This document shows, one piece after another, positions 22,785 to 35,410 of a stretch of DNA of 64,000 nucleotides. The notes below the pieces were generated by a model that did not search any database, had not been told where the DNA came from, and saw only the letters and a list, made by a program, of their open reading frames with translations. Each line of letters opens with the position of its first letter. Within the stretch, counting starts at the first letter, position 1. The stretch covers positions 177,501 through 241,500 of the forward strand of contig JACEFZ010016115.1 in assembly GCA_014155875.1 (NCBI GenBank), written 5' to 3'. Origin of the DNA: Cepaea nemoralis (taxonomy: Eukaryota > Mollusca > Gastropoda > Stylommatophora > Helicidae). The translations under genes and the position numbers were made by a program.

Positions 22785-22940
22785 AATTCTTTAGAAAGAA
22801 AAGTGATGAAAGAAGAGGCGAGGGTCGACCAGCACAAAGATGGACACGACATAAAGACACCTGGGCATGATCAGGTATGAGGCGAGGGAACTGGAAAATG
22901 ATCGAGCGTTTATGGGACAGACCGTGATGAGAGTGATATT
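22785..22940 (+). pseudogene. LINE tail (50-bp array progenitor type)
   Basis: The frame reads RRGEGRPAQRWTRHKDTW, then MRRGNWKMIERLWDRP and two stops. It aligns to 31555-31640 and 29650-29790, with GGTCGACC then GATGGACACG and a final GGGAACTGG. It carries no tandem expansion, so it shows the unexpanded state of this LINE end. Confidence 0.72.
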
Positions 22941-22999
22941 CCGGAAAATACTTGTCGAAGTTTATCTGCTTTCCCGTTTGTATTTCTTGGAATGTAAAT

Positions 23000-23355
23000 G
23001 AACAAATTAGAGAGAACTTAGAGGCAACAGAGATGTGGTTCCTCAGACGAATGTTGCGAATTCCTTGGACTGCCAGAGTAAGTAACGGCGATTGCCTGAA
23101 AGAGGCTAATGAAACTAGAACATTATATACAACAATAAGAAAGAAACAAACAGCTTTCTTTGGAGAACATCGTGACGACCGGAGAAATAAAGGGGAAGAG
23201 AGGCAGAGGCTGACCAAAAGAAATTATGCTGGATGGATTGAGACGGTGGCAGGGAGGAATTTCATCAGAAGAGCAGATCAGAGTTGACCCAGAACACCAA
23301 AGACCGAGATCTGTGGAGATACAGGAACGCTTACAGAAGCTGGCAGTTGATGATG
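23000..23355 (+). pseudogene. RTE-like LINE C-terminal fragment
   Basis: EATEMWFLRRMLRIPWTARV, then RTLYTTIRKKQTAFFGEH, then after a frame change RGRGRPKEIMLDGLRRW and DRDLWRYRNAYRSW. This is a typical RTE-like LINE end: an RT-distal helix, a W/F-G-H-like segment, a basic G-R-P segment and a final W-R motif. Two frames are needed, so it is inactive. Confidence 0.8.
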
Positions 23356-23405
23356 ATGATTTCCAGTTACAATATTTTTTGGCTTTTCTCTTCTCGAAGT
23401 ATTGG

Positions 23406-24399
<994 letters not shown>

Positions 24400-24560
24400 G
24401 AACTATTATATTCTCTTCACAGAACACACATTTATAGATTTTGCTTCATCCAAGATATGTTTACATAAAGTATTATATTCTCTTTACAGAACACTTATTT
24501 ATCTATATTGTTTCATTCAAGTTAGGTTTACCTAAAGTATAATATTTTCTTCATACAATT
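24400..24560. repeat. 67-bp tandem repeat, 2.3 units
   Basis: ATTCTCTTCACAGAACAC-type starts recur at 67-bp spacing near 24404, 24471 and 24538. A single related unit lies beyond the 53-bp array at 28160-28225. Confidence 0.8.
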
Positions 24561-24769
24561 AACTGTTTCCCGTTTCGTCTTGGTAGTCTGTCAATTGTTT
24601 GTAAGTTTCTACAGTTCGTTTTTCTTCCTATTGTTTGATTTTGTGTAATTATACGTTGCTCCGCTGCTCTCCTTCTCGCTACTATTCAGTTTCATGAAAC
24701 ATACACCCAGTCCGCAGCAAGGATACAAATGAGTAACTGTTATATTTGTTTTTACATTTTCATGTAGTG

Positions 24770-27700
24770 TGTTTCATGTAGATGTATCGGCGTGTGGTTG
24801 TTGTTTGTGTGCTGACGTAGTGTGTTTCATGTAGTTGTATCAGTGTGTGATTGTTGTTTGTGTGTTGACATAGTGTGTTTCATGTAGTTGTATCAGTGTG
24901 TGGTTGTTGTTTGTGTGCTGACGTAGTGTGTTTCATGTAGTTGTATCAGTGTGTGGTTGTTGTATGTGTGCTGGCGTAGTGTGTTTCATGTAGTTGTATC
25001 AGTGTGTGGTTGTTGTATGTGTGCTGGCGTAGTGTGTTTCATGTAGTTGTATCAGTGTGTGGTTGTTGTTTGTGTGCTGACGTAGTGTGTTTCATGTAGT
25101 TGTATCATTGTATGGTTGTTGTTTGTGTGCTGACGTAGTGTGTTTCATGTAGTTGTATCATTGTATGGTTGTTGTTTGTGTGCTGACGTAGTGTGTTTCA
25201 TGTAGTTGTGTCAGTGTGTGGTTGTTGTTTGTGTGCTGGCGTAGTTTGTTTCATGTAGTTGTATCAGTGTGTGGTTGTTGTTTGTGTGCTGACGTAGTGT
25301 GTTTCATGTAGTTGTATCAGTGTGTGATTGTTGTTTGTGTGCTGACGTAGTGTGTTTCATGTAGTTGTATCAGTGTGTGGTTGTTGTTTGTGTGCTGACG
25401 TAGTGTTGTTCATGTAGTTGTATCAGTGTGTGGTTGTTGTTTGTGTGCTGACGTAGTGTGTTTCATGTAGTTGTATCAGTGTGTGGTTGTTGTTTGTGTG
25501 CTGACGTAGTGTGTTTCATGTAGTTGTATCAGTGTGTGGTTGTTGTTTGTGTGCTGACGTAGTGTGTTTCATCTAGTTGTATCAGAGTGTGGTTGCTGTT
25601 TGTGTGCTGACGTAGTGTGTTTCATGTAGTTGTATCAGAGTGTGGTTGTTGTTTGTGTGCTGATGTAGTGTGTTTCATGTAGTTGTATCAGTGTGTGGTT
25701 GTTGTTTGTGTGCTGATGTAGTGTGTTTCATCTAGTTGTATCAGTGTGTGGTTGTTGTTTGTGTGCTGACGTAGTGTGTTTCATGTAGTTGTATCAGTGT
25801 GCGGTTGTTGTTTGTGTGCTGACGTAGTGTGTTTCATGTAGTTGTATCGGTGTGTGGTTGTTGTTTGTGTGCTGACGTAGTGTGTTTCATGTAGTTGTAT
25901 CAGTGTGTGGTTGTTGTTTGTGTGCTGACGTAGTGTGTTTCATGTAGTTGTATCAGTGTGTGGTTGTTGTTTGTGTGCTGACGTAGTGTGTTTCATGTAG
26001 TTGTATCGGTGTGTGGTTGTTGTTTGTGTGCTGACGTAGTGTGTTTCATGTAGTTGTATCAGTGTGTGGTTGTTGTTTGTGTGCTGACGTAGTGTGTTTC
26101 ATGTAGTTGTATCAGTGTGTGGTTGTTGTTTGTGTGCTGACGTAGTGTGTTTCATGTAGTTGTATCGTTGTGTGGTTGTTGTATGTGTGCTGACGTAGTG
26201 TGTTTCATGTAGTTGTATCAGTGTGTGGTTGTTGTTTGTGTGCTGACGTAGTGTGTTTCATGTAGTTGTATCAGTGTGTGGTTGTTGTTTGTGTGCTGAC
26301 GTAGTGTGTTTCATGTAGTTGTATCAGTGTGTGGTTGTTGTTTGTGTGCTGACGTAGTGTGTTTCATGTAGTTGTATCAGTGTGTGGTTGTTGTTTGTGT
26401 GCTGACGTAGTGTTGTTCATGTAGTTGTATCAGTGTGTGGTTGTTGTTTGTGTGCTGACGTAGTGTGTTTCATGTAGTTGTATCAGTGTGTGGTTGTTGT
26501 TTGTGTGCTGACGTAGTGTGTTTCATGTAGTTGTATCAGTGTGTGGTTGTTGTTTGTGTGCTGACGTAGTGTGTTTCATGTAGTTGTATCAGTGTGTGGT
26601 TGTTGTTTGTGTGCTGACGTAGTGTGTTTCATGTAGTTGTATCAGTGTGTGGTTGTTGTTTGTGTGCTGACGTAGTGTGTTTCATGTAGTTGTATCGGTG
26701 TGTGATTGTTGTTTGTGTGCTGACGTAGTGTGTTTCATGTAGTTGTATCAGTGTGTGATTGTTGTTTGTGTGCTGACGTAGTGTGTTTCATGTAGTTGTA
26801 TCAGTGTGTGGTGATTGTTTGTGTGCTGACGTAGTGTGTTTCATGTAGTTGTATCAGTGATGTGATTGTTGTTTGTGTGCTGAAGTAGTGTGTTTCATGT
26901 AGTTGTATCGGTGTGTGGTTATTGTTTGTGTGCTGACGAAGTGTGTTTCATGTAGTTGTATCGGTGAGTGATTGTTGTTTGTGTGCTGAAGTAGTGTGTT
27001 TCATGTAGTTGTATCGGTGAGTGATTGTTGTTTGTGTGCTGACGTAGTGTGTTTCATGTAGTTGTATCAGTGTGTGGTTATTGTTTGTGTGCTGACAAAG
27101 TGTGTTTCATGTAGTTGTATCAGTGAGTGATTGTTGTTTGTGTGCTGAAGTAGTGTTGTTCATGTAGTTGTGTCGGTGTGTGGTTGTTGTTTGTGTGCTG
27201 AAGTAGTGTGTTTCATGTAGTTGTATCGGTGAGTGATTGTTGTTTGTGTGCTGACGTAGTGTGTTTCATGTAGTTGTATCAGTGTGTGGTTGTTGTTTGT
27301 GTGCTGACGTATTGTGTTTCATGTAGTTGTATCGGTGTGTGGTTATTGTTTGTGTGCTGACGAATTGTGTTTCATGTAGTTGTATCGGTGAGTGATTGTT
27401 GTTTGTGTGCTGAAGTAGTGTGTTTCATGTAGTTGTATCGGTGTGTGGTTATTGTTTGTGTGCTGACGAAGTGTGTTTCATGTAGTTGTATCAGTGAGTG
27501 ATTGTTGTTTGTGTGCTGAAGTAGTGTGTTTCATGTAGTTGTATCGGTGTGTGGTTATTGTTTGTGTGCTGACGAAGTGTGTTTCATGTAGTTGTATCGG
27601 TGAGTGATTGTTGTTTGTGTGCTGAAGTAGTGTGTTTCATGTAGTTGTATCGGTGAGTGATTGTTGTTTGTGTGCTGACGTAGTGTGTTTCATGTAGTTG

Positions 27701-28055
27701 TATCAGTGTGTGGTTATTGTTTGTGTGCTGACAAAGTGTGTTTCATGTAGTTGTATCAGTGAGTGATTGTTGTTTGTGTGCTGAAGTAGTGTTGTTCATG
27801 TAGTTGTGTCGGTGTGTGGTTGTTGTTTGTGTGCTGAAGTAGTGTGTTTCATGTAGTTGTATCGGTGAGTGATTGTTGTTTGTGTGCTGACGTAGTGTGT
27901 TTCATGTAGTTGTATCGGTGTGTGGTTGTTGTTTGTGTGCTGAGTTTTGTGTTTCAGGTAGTTATATCCGTGTGTGGTTGTTGTTTGTGTGCTGACGTAG
28001 TGTGTTTCATGTAGTTATATCCGTGTGTGGTTGTTGTTTGTGTGCTGACGAAAGC
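24770..28055. repeat. 53-bp minisatellite, about 60 units
   Basis: The unit is like GTAGTGTGTTTCATGTAGTT plus GTATCAGTGTGTGGTTGTTG plus TTTGTGTGCTGAC. A marked variant (TAGTGTTGTTCATG) recurs at 25401 and 26408 (1007 bp, 19 units) and at 27151 and 27787 (636 bp, 12 units), so there is higher-order structure. The right third is dominated by GAAGTAGTG and GGTGAGTG variants. The GT strand bias is strong. Confidence 0.96.
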
Positions 28056-28119
28056 TTTGGACGCAACGTTCATTTTGTCACTTGTGATCGTGTTCTAGTA
28101 AAGCTGGCCGTCTACTTTT

Positions 28120-28120
<1 letters not shown>

Positions 28121-28153
<33 letters not shown>

Positions 28154-28256
28154 TGTGTGTGATTTATTCTCTTCACAGAACAATTATATATGTAGTTTAT
28201 TTCACCTAAGATATCTTTACCTACCTACCTACCTACCAACCTACCTACCTACCTAC

Positions 28257-28318
<62 letters not shown>

Positions 28319-28325
28319 GTCTACC

Positions 28326-28353
<28 letters not shown>
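28121..28353. repeat. GT, CTAC, CTAT and CTGT microsatellites
   Basis: A (GT)n run, then a 67-bp-type unit, then consecutive CTAC, CTAT and CTGT tetranucleotide runs. Confidence 0.95.
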
Positions 28354-28356
<3 letters not shown>

Positions 28357-29439
28357 GTATCGAAAAAAAAAACACCTTCACAACACCACGCTGTTAGTCG
28401 CTGGTGCTGGTATCACCGACATTTTCACCACCACTTCTGACTGAAAGTTTGGATGCACACCCGCATACGCATGCTGCCTTCATCATGCACATGTTGTTTA
28501 GTCTACTATGTTCCTTCCGGGGGAGGGAACCAAATGTCTGCCTGGTGGTAGGCATTCGTTCGGTTGATTCTGTGTCTTTCTTTAGACTTTTGGGACAAGA
28601 ATGGATCCTCCCAATCTATCATACACTGCTATTTTTAATATTATTGCACTAGTGCAAAATAAGCAAACGTTGGGAGCCTTGGCGATGAGAAATACAGAAC
28701 ATAGTCAATAAAGAAAACGATTGATTCTAGACTAGATACAGCTAACAGATACGACAGCGCGCTTGCAATGTAGGCCACTCGGTCAAAGAAGCAGACATCG
28801 TTAAAGTTTGGAAGCTGTGCACCCATTTCCCGGGGAAGGTATAGACTGGAAGGGGGGAAGGGGAGGGGTTAACACTGCCTACGTAATTTATTCAAACAAA
28901 AACATGTCCAGACAAATACTGCTGCACTTTGCAGGACGTGTCTTGAAATGTGATTTTATTGATAGCATTCAGGTTGACATTTCAGAATGTGTAAAGTAAA
29001 AGATGAAGAAGATGCAGAAGAAGAATAAGAATGAGGAGGCGCAGCAGCAGCAGCAGCAAAATACGACGATGATGATTATGATTAAGTAGGAGACAGTTGA
29101 ATAAGAAAAGTATTAACTGGTGCTCTCGGAAGATATATGATTTTGAGTGAGTTGTGATCATCTTCATTGCACACCAACATCTTTATTCGTGCGTCAGTCT
29201 CCCTCAGTAATTCACATTGTGATAATCTCGACAATCGCAGTAAAGTATACGAATTTCGTTGCGCCGACAAGGATCCCCATACATGTATACCAGAATCATA
29301 AGTGCTATAAATATTGTCTTTCCATGTAGCCTTCTGATTTGAAAGTTTCCTGGCACCAAAATATAACTTTCTTAGAATATCGTTGACCAGGGAAAAGACA
29401 AATACTGACATTCAACAAGATTTGACAGTCCCAGAACCC
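28354..29439. other. No recognised gene
   Basis: It contains a short GAA/CAG-rich stretch (29000-29080) and a 109-codon minus-strand open frame at 29082-29411 with no motif that I recognise. Confidence 0.45.
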
Positions 29440-29784
29440 TGACTTATAACAGCATCAAGTCTGGGAAACTGAAATACTTTAGCCATATTTATGAAACTGA
29501 AATACTTTAGCCATATTTATGAAACTGAAATACTTTAGCCATATTTATGAAACTGAAATACTTTAGCCATATTTATGAAACTGAAATACTTTAGCCATAT
29601 TTATGAAACTGAAATACTTTAGCCATATTTATTCAACGTCACACCGGCTTGGAGAGAACACTGATGGTAGACCTGGTTCTTGAAAGAAGGCGCATGGGTC
29701 GACCTGCAGGAACATAGACACGGGGCATTGCAGACACTTTGAGGATGAGAGTGCGACGAGGTAGGAGAACTGGTAAGGGGTCGA
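29440..29784 (+). pseudogene. RTE-like LINE tail with internal tandem expansion
   Basis: The frame before the array reads KLKYFSHIY (the K-Y-F-G-H-I motif of LINE tails). After it comes ALMVDLVLERRRMGRPAGT, then TLRMRVRRGRRTGKG. The stretch 29650-29760 aligns closely to 31555-31660 and 22800-22890. A 28-bp array interrupts the K-Y-F motif region and a 29-bp array begins where the ORF would end. Confidence 0.75.
29467..29634. repeat. 28-bp array, 6 units, inside LINE tail
   Basis: Six near-identical copies of GAAACTGAAATACTTTAGCC plus ATATTTAT. The unit carries the LINE codons for K-Y-F-S-H-I, so it arose from the LINE itself. Confidence 0.93.
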
Positions 29785-29992
29785 GAAACGTTTCAGCCGG
29801 TCTTGACGATTAAGAAACGTTTCGACGGTTCATGAAGATAGAGACACATTTCGGCCGGTCATGACGATCGAGAAATGTTTCAGCCGGTCATGACGATCGA
29901 GAAATGTTTCGGCAAGTCAAGACGATCGAGAAATTTTACGGCGGGTCATGACGATCGAGGAATGTATCGGCGGGTCATGACGAGAGGGAGGT
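29785..29992. repeat. 29-bp array, about 7 units, at LINE ORF end
   Basis: The unit is like TTTCGGCCGGTCATGACGAT plus CGAGAAATG. It is more diverged than the 28-bp array. Its sequence parallels the end-of-ORF region at 22895-22925 (GATCGAGCGTTTATGGGAC). Confidence 0.88.
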
Positions 29993-30054
29993 TCTCCAGA
30001 GGTCCTGCTGCTGGTTATGCAGTGCTTGTTGTATATCTGACTGGCACTTTGCCG

Positions 30055-30630
30055 TCTGGATAGACGCCAGTTTGTAAAATGAAATTATTCTTATCCATAG
30101 CACAAAGCCTGGGTTGACTTGTAGAGAATGTGTTGCCTATGCAGCACGATGCCTCTTTTGGTCTGCCTAGTTTACTCCAGGGCAAAGGTAACACCAATAC
30201 GTCTGGAATAAGACAAGCCGAAGAAGCTGCCGGAACAGCAAAGCAGTGCTCTAAATGTCCGCCTGTCAAAGCTTCGATCCTAGATCAGTTGCCAACCAAG
30301 GCCTGGTCTGCCCTGCCATGAAATTTAGTCTTTAAGTTGCATATCCCCGCAGTAGCGTAAGGCGTGTGCCCTCGTAATTGCACTCCTCAGCCCGAAGCCG
30401 TTGGCACAATGTGGGGAGTCGGGTTTGGTGAGTGCCGCCCAACATTCTGCGCTAAGAGAAAGCAGGTAAAACCGTCTGCTGTCATGCCATGGGTCTGTAA
30501 TTTCCTGTGAACATCTTCGTGCTGGTTGGCCACTGCCGCTTCTTCCAGGAAACATGTCTTCCATGGCTGTTCTCTCCAAGCCACCCTGACGTTTACTGAG
30601 CCAAAGTATTTTACTTTACGAGACAAGATG
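30055..30630 (-). pseudogene. LINE E tail and 3' UTR
   Basis: Minus strand: SRKVKYFGSVNVRVAWREQP, then in another frame GRSGSGQPARRCSQEITDPW, then AECWAALTKPDSPHCANG. This gives the RTE-like tail order KYFG, G-R-x-x-G-x-P-x-R-x-W, W-x-A-L. The downstream block 30325 to 30055 matches 10795-11030 and 47985-48235 and is the presumed 3' UTR. It is the most complete copy of this 3' end. Frameshifts make it dead. Confidence 0.8.
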
Positions 30631-30649
30631 ATCTACTTATTACAGTAGA

Positions 30650-30890
30650 GAGCATAATTAGAGATTCTAGGATGCTGTGTTGGAAGTAAGTCGACATAAT
30701 TAGAGATTAGAGGAGATGATTAGAGGATCTTATGTTGGAAGTAAGTCGACACAATCAGAGATTTGAGGATCTTGTGATGGAAGTAAGTCTACATAATTAG
30801 ATATTTGAGGACATTATTAGATATTTGATGACGGTGTGTTGGAAGTAAGTCGACATAATCAGAGGTTAGAGGATCTTGTGTTAGAAGTAA
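30650..30890. repeat. ~55-bp degenerate tandem repeat, about 5 units
   Basis: Units contain TTGGAAGTAAGTCGACATAA and an AGAGATT-type segment, with variable spacing. Confidence 0.85.
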
Positions 30891-31079
30891 GTCAAAGTGC
30901 TGTTTTGTTCCTTCAGCGAGGCTCTATCGTCATTTGGAGACGACAGGTTCGAATCCCTACGTCCATCGTTTATGTGATCAGCCTTTTCCTCTGCTTCCAT
31001 CTGGTGTGTACATCATTGCTTGTTGTGGTATACTGTTAGTTGGTCCATTTTGGTCAGTCTGTTTGTACTTCTTAGTTTT

Positions 31080-33430
31080 TCTACGAGCGATATCGAAGCT
31101 TCATATCAACCCAAAATCACAATCAACAATGAAAAAATTGAAAGTGTCAAATATTTTGAATATATTGGCTCCATTATCAACAAAACTGGGGAGTGTCCAA
31201 AAGAGGGCAGACATTAAATGACCCCAGAAATGTAGAGGTTAAACAATATTAAGTATCTATGGCACAATAGCTACAAACGAATGAAAGAAAGATGTCTGCA
31301 TCTTTCTAGGAACAACATACGATTATGAGTCATGGACCTTTTTGCAGCCACTAAAGAAGAAACTAGGGGCTTGTGAACTTAATTCTCATCGAAAAATCCT
31401 TAGAACATCCTGACCAAGAGTGTGAATAAGTTCTAGATGTTTACCAGATCTGAATATCAAAGAAAACTGGTCAATAAACTGCTTCATTTCTCGGACACCG
31501 AAATACTTTGGCCAAAATGACATATCACCGTGGTTTGGAGATTTCAGTGCCTGACGGCTGGTGCTTGGAAGAAAAGGCTGAGGTCTACCAGTACGAAGAT
31601 GGACACGGAGCATAGCAGACACCTTGAGCTAAAACAAGGCATGAGATGGGAGAACTGGCACATAGCAGACACTTGAGCTAAAACAAGGCATGAGATGGGA
31701 GAACTGGCATATAGCAGACACCTTGAGCTAAAACAAGGCATGAGATGGGAGAACTGGCACATAGCAGACACTTGAGCTAAAACAAGGCATGAGATGGGAG
31801 AACTGGCATATAGCAGACACCTTGAGCTAAAACAAGGCATGAGATGGGAGAACTGGCACATAGCAGACACCTTGAGCTAAAACAAGGCATGAGATGGGAG
31901 AACTGGCATATAGCAGACACTTGAGCTAAAACAAAGGCATGAGATGGGAGAACTGGCATATAGCAGAAAACCTTGAGCTAAAACAAGGCATGAGATGGGA
32001 GAACTGGCACATAGCAGACACTTGAGCTAAAACAAGGCATGAGATGGGAGAACTGGCATATAGCAGACACTTGAGCTAAAACAAGGCATGAGATGGGAGA
32101 ACTGGCACATAGCAGACACTTGAGCTAAAACAAGGCATGAGATGGGAGAACTGGCACATAGCAGACACCTTGAGCTAAAACAAGGCATGAGATGGGAGAA
32201 CTGGCACATAGCAGATACCTTGAGCTAAAACAAGGCATGAGATGGGAGAACTGGCATATAGCAGACACCTTGAGCTAAAACAAGGCATGAGATGGGAGAA
32301 CTGGCATATAGTAGACACCTTGAGCTAAAATAAGGCATGAGATGGGAGAACTGGCACATAGCAGCCACCTTGAGCTAAAACAAGGCATGAGATGGGAGAA
32401 CTGGCATATAGCAGACACTTTGAGCTAAAACAAGGCATGAGATGAGAGAACTGGCACATAGCAGACACCTTGAGCTAAAACAAGGCATGAGATGGGAGAA
32501 CTGGCACATAGCAGACACCTTGAACTAAAACAAGGCATGAAATGGGAGAATTGGCACATAGCAGATACCTTGAGCTAAAACAAGGCATGAGATGGGAGAA
32601 CTGGCACATAGCAGACACCTTGAGCTAAAACAATGCATGAGATGGGAGAACTGGCACATAGCAGACACTTTGAGCTAAAACAAGGCATGAGATGGGAGAA
32701 CTGGCACATAGTTAACACCTTGAGCTAAAACATGGCATGAGATGGTAGAACTGGCATATAGCAGACACCTTGAGCTAAAACAAGGCATGAGATGGGAGAA
32801 CTGGCACATAGTTGACACCTTGAGCTAAAACATGGCATGAGATGGGAGAACTGGCACATAGCAGACACCTTGAGCTAAAACATGGCATGAGATGGGAGAA
32901 CTGGCACATAGCAGACACTTTGAGCTAAAACATGGCATGAGATGGGAGAACTGGCACATAGCAGACACTTTGAGCTAAAACAAGGCATGAGATGGGAGAA
33001 CTGGCACATAGCAGACACTTTGAGCTAAAACATGGCATGAGATGGGAGAACTGGCACATAGCAGACACCTTGAGCTAAAACATGGCATGAGATGGGAGAA
33101 CTGGCACATAGCAGACACCTTGAGCTAAAACAAGGCATGAGATGGGAGAACTGGCACATAGCAGACACCTTGAGCTAAAACAAGGCATGAGATGGGAGAA
33201 CTGGCACATAGCAGACACTTTGAGCTAAAACAAGGCATGAGATGGGAGAACTGGCACATAGTTGACACCTTGAGCTAAAACATGGCATGAGATGGGAGAA
33301 CTGGCACATAGCAGACACTTTGAGCTAAAACAAGGCATGAGATGGGAGAACTGGCACAGGATCGAAAGTTGTTTGTTTTCTGAGGAGGATAGGGCATGAT
33401 AAGAGCCACCTTCTGCAATTAACTGACTAC
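31080..33430 (+). pseudogene. RTE-like LINE 3' part, expanded by 50-bp array
   Basis: ITINNEKIESVKYFEYIGSI with INKTGECPKE (post-catalytic RT region) starts it. Then TYDYESWTFLQPLKKKLG, NWSINCFISRTPKYFGQND and RLVLGRKG in successive frames, then the G-L-P-V-R-R-W-T-R segment. Inside the last coding stretch a 50-bp unit has expanded to 1.75 kb. The expected downstream end (GGATCGAAAGTTG, then two stop codons) resumes at 33358. It is thus one LINE relic stretched by about 1.7 kb. Stops and frame changes are present throughout. Confidence 0.8.
31612..33357. repeat. 50-bp minisatellite, about 35 units
   Basis: The unit is like ACATAGCAGACACCTTGAGC plus TAAAACAAGGCATGAGATGG plus GAGAACTGGC. Units are 90-100 percent alike by eye, with CACTT/CACCTT and ACATA/ATATA variants spread through the array. 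Repetitive Cys/Ser/Pro/Leu open frames on the minus strand are by-products. Confidence 0.97.
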
Positions 33431-33499
33431 CTGGTAATGAAGATGATGATGATGACACAAGACTTAATTTTGAATTTGAATGACCAGTTAGATTCACGA

Positions 33500-33695
33500 C
33501 GATTCCAAGAGCTCAGGAAATAAATGACCGTAGACCTCGAAGTAGACCAAGAAGACGGTGGAGAAATAATACATGTACAGACCTACAAGCACTTGGAATA
33601 AACGATTGGCAAGAGAAGGTCCACCAGAGAGACGAATGGAGACGGACTGTATTTGCAGCAAAGAACCTCAATGGCTCGGAAAGCTGAAGAAGAAG
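33500..33695 (+). pseudogene. LINE C-terminal tail
   Basis: The frame reads RRPRSRPRRRWRNNTCTDLQ, then ALGINDWQEKVHQRDEWRRT and VFAAKNLNGSES before a stop. R-P-R-x-R-W and D-R/E-W-R-R are hallmarks of RTE/CR1-like LINE ends. It is separate from the copy that ends at 33430. Confidence 0.7.
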
Positions 33696-34059
33696 ACAAC
33701 TATATATGCTGTACATTACACCAACACCGGGAGTTTATTGCGTGACTTTTTTTGCGGTATTCCTAACAATAAAACAAATCTTTTAAATCAAGAAAATTGC
33801 TAACACAGAAATGCCACCGAGAGAAAACAGTTTAAGATCCGCTGACATAGAGCAATGGAAATAACAGCATTTAATTGTCAATCGATCTTTTGTTCCACGA
33901 GAATCGCCTTCTCTTGGGAACACGCATTTGTTTGGTAAAGTACGGTTGTTATTTGTCAGCACACCGGATGTTTGTCATTGGGTGTGCTAACGCCAATGTC
34001 GGAATGTTTTCTCTGGTTGTACATAAAGGCGGCATTGCTACAATATTACCTTGTATGAT
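33696..34059. other. No recognised feature
   Basis: A short match near 33957 (GTCAGCACACCGGATGTTT) to the tRNA-like head of SINE C; otherwise nothing. Confidence 0.4.
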
Positions 34060-34920
34060 TGACATGTGCAAATGCACAAACAACACAAATATGGGCATCC
34101 ATTGGGTTGACAAAACTCTAGAAGACCTGGACTTTGCCGACGACATAGTGCTTTTGAGATCAACACACCCGGATGCCCAAGAGAAAATAAACCACCTCCA
34201 AAATGTTTCAGGGCAAATTGGTCTCCAAATTAACACCACAAAACAAAGACTATTGATCTTACCAACAGTTCAGATGACACCAAACTGAACAGCTACGTTC
34301 TTGAAAAAGTCAACAGCTTCACATACCTAGGAAGCAAAATGACATCTACAGGGGACTCAACACCAGAAATATCATCTAGAATCGCACTGGCATCTAGTGC
34401 CTTCAATAAACTGTTAAACATCTGGAAGTCAAAGACACTCAGCAAACACACAAAACTTAAAATCTTCAACTCTTGTGTGATTCCAGTGTTAACGTATGGA
34501 TGTGAAAGTTGGAAATCAACGGTAGCTTTAGATAAAAAATTAGACAATTTTGAGAACAAATGTCTTAGAAGACTTCTAAACATCCACTGGACAGACTTCA
34601 GAACCAGTTCGCAAATAAGACAAGAGACTACGCAAGATACAGTATCCAATTTCATAAGACGACGCCGTTGGAACTACATCGGCCATGTACTCAGAATGGA
34701 CAAGACAAGACTCACCTACCAAGCCCTCATATGGTCACCGGTAGGGAAAAGAAAACGGGGAAGACCAAGAGAGACCTGCGTAGAACCATCATTAGAGAAG
34801 GCTCATTCAATGGCCAAGTAAATATCCATGATCTAAATGATTGAATCATCAGTTTCTAGTGGTTCCTGTGGAACATGGGGTTCAGCAATGCTAGGCGTCG
34901 ATTGATGCTCAGGGTGATAC
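34060..34920 (+). pseudogene. RTE-like LINE: RT catalytic box to C-terminus
   Basis: LEDLDFADDIVLLRSTHPDA contains the RT catalytic box. After a frameshift near 34255 come VNSFTYLGSKMTSTGDSTPE, IFNSCVIPVLTYGCESWKST, FENKCLRRLLNIHWTD, RRRWNYIGHVLRMD and KRKRGRPRETC. A second shift near 34780 leads to RRTIIREGSFNGQ and a stop. This is the canonical 3' half of an RTE-type ORF, the best preserved in the window with only two frameshifts. It is 5'-truncated inside the RT palm. The downstream stretch to about 34920 is probably its 3' UTR. Confidence 0.88.
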
Positions 34921-35204
34921 TCTTTAGCGGTGTCGTGTATTCGTCGTATCAAACAGAGCTTCAAACAGAGTTTAATGCTTTTCCTTAAGTTAGTTACCTT
35001 GTTGTCCCGATACTGATTCCCTTGTGAGGAAATTTAATGCATAGAAAATGTGTTTTCAGAAGAAAATGCAAAGAATATCATGGGCGGACAGAAAAAAAAT
35101 AAAACGAATTCGAAAGTCCTGCAAGATGTAAATTGAAATCGTAAATTATTTAGAGGAATTAGACTCACACAGTCCATATTATTTTGGAATAATCAATTGG
35201 CGAA
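34921..35204. other. No recognised feature
   Basis: AT-rich, nothing recognisable. Confidence 0.5.
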
Positions 35205-35410
35205 CCCTTTAAGGTTCATTAAGACAGTTCATAAATAAACACACATCGTATTTTTGGCGTTAATGTAGGTGAGAAGACGGAAGTAGAGACTAGAGGACGC
35301 ATTAGATAACTTAAAAAGTGAAAGCTAAAGTTAGCGAGACGGGATTCGAACCTGTCATATTCAAATGACGACTGCTCCTATCTGCAGGAACAAGTTTACT
35401 TGAAGCCAAT
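35205..35410 (-). mobile_element. SINE E copy (tRNA-derived)
   Basis: On minus, CAGGTTCGAATCCCGTCTCG is a perfect B-box-type T arm, preceded by GGAGCAGTCGTCATTTGAAT. The body (plus strand AGTAGAGACTAGAGGA and GACAGTTCATAAATAAACAC) recurs at 50390-50560. Two copies with the same order indicate a mobile family. Confidence 0.7.

Noticed and set aside
24770..28055. CRISPR-like regular repeats
   Set aside because: Units are head to tail without spacers, and the context is eukaryotic; it is a minisatellite.
29082..29411. 109-codon minus-strand frame
   Set aside because: No motif recognised and it ends in low-complexity sequence; a chance open frame is as likely.
31544..33497. Repetitive Cys/Ser/Pro-rich open frames on the minus strand
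   Set aside because: They are translations of the 50-bp array, which is not a multiple of three; frames change at each unit variant.
33875..34288. Host gene start upstream of the RTE RT
   Set aside because: The only recognisable part is the RT catalytic segment; the upstream codons show no domain and include a SINE C-like patch.
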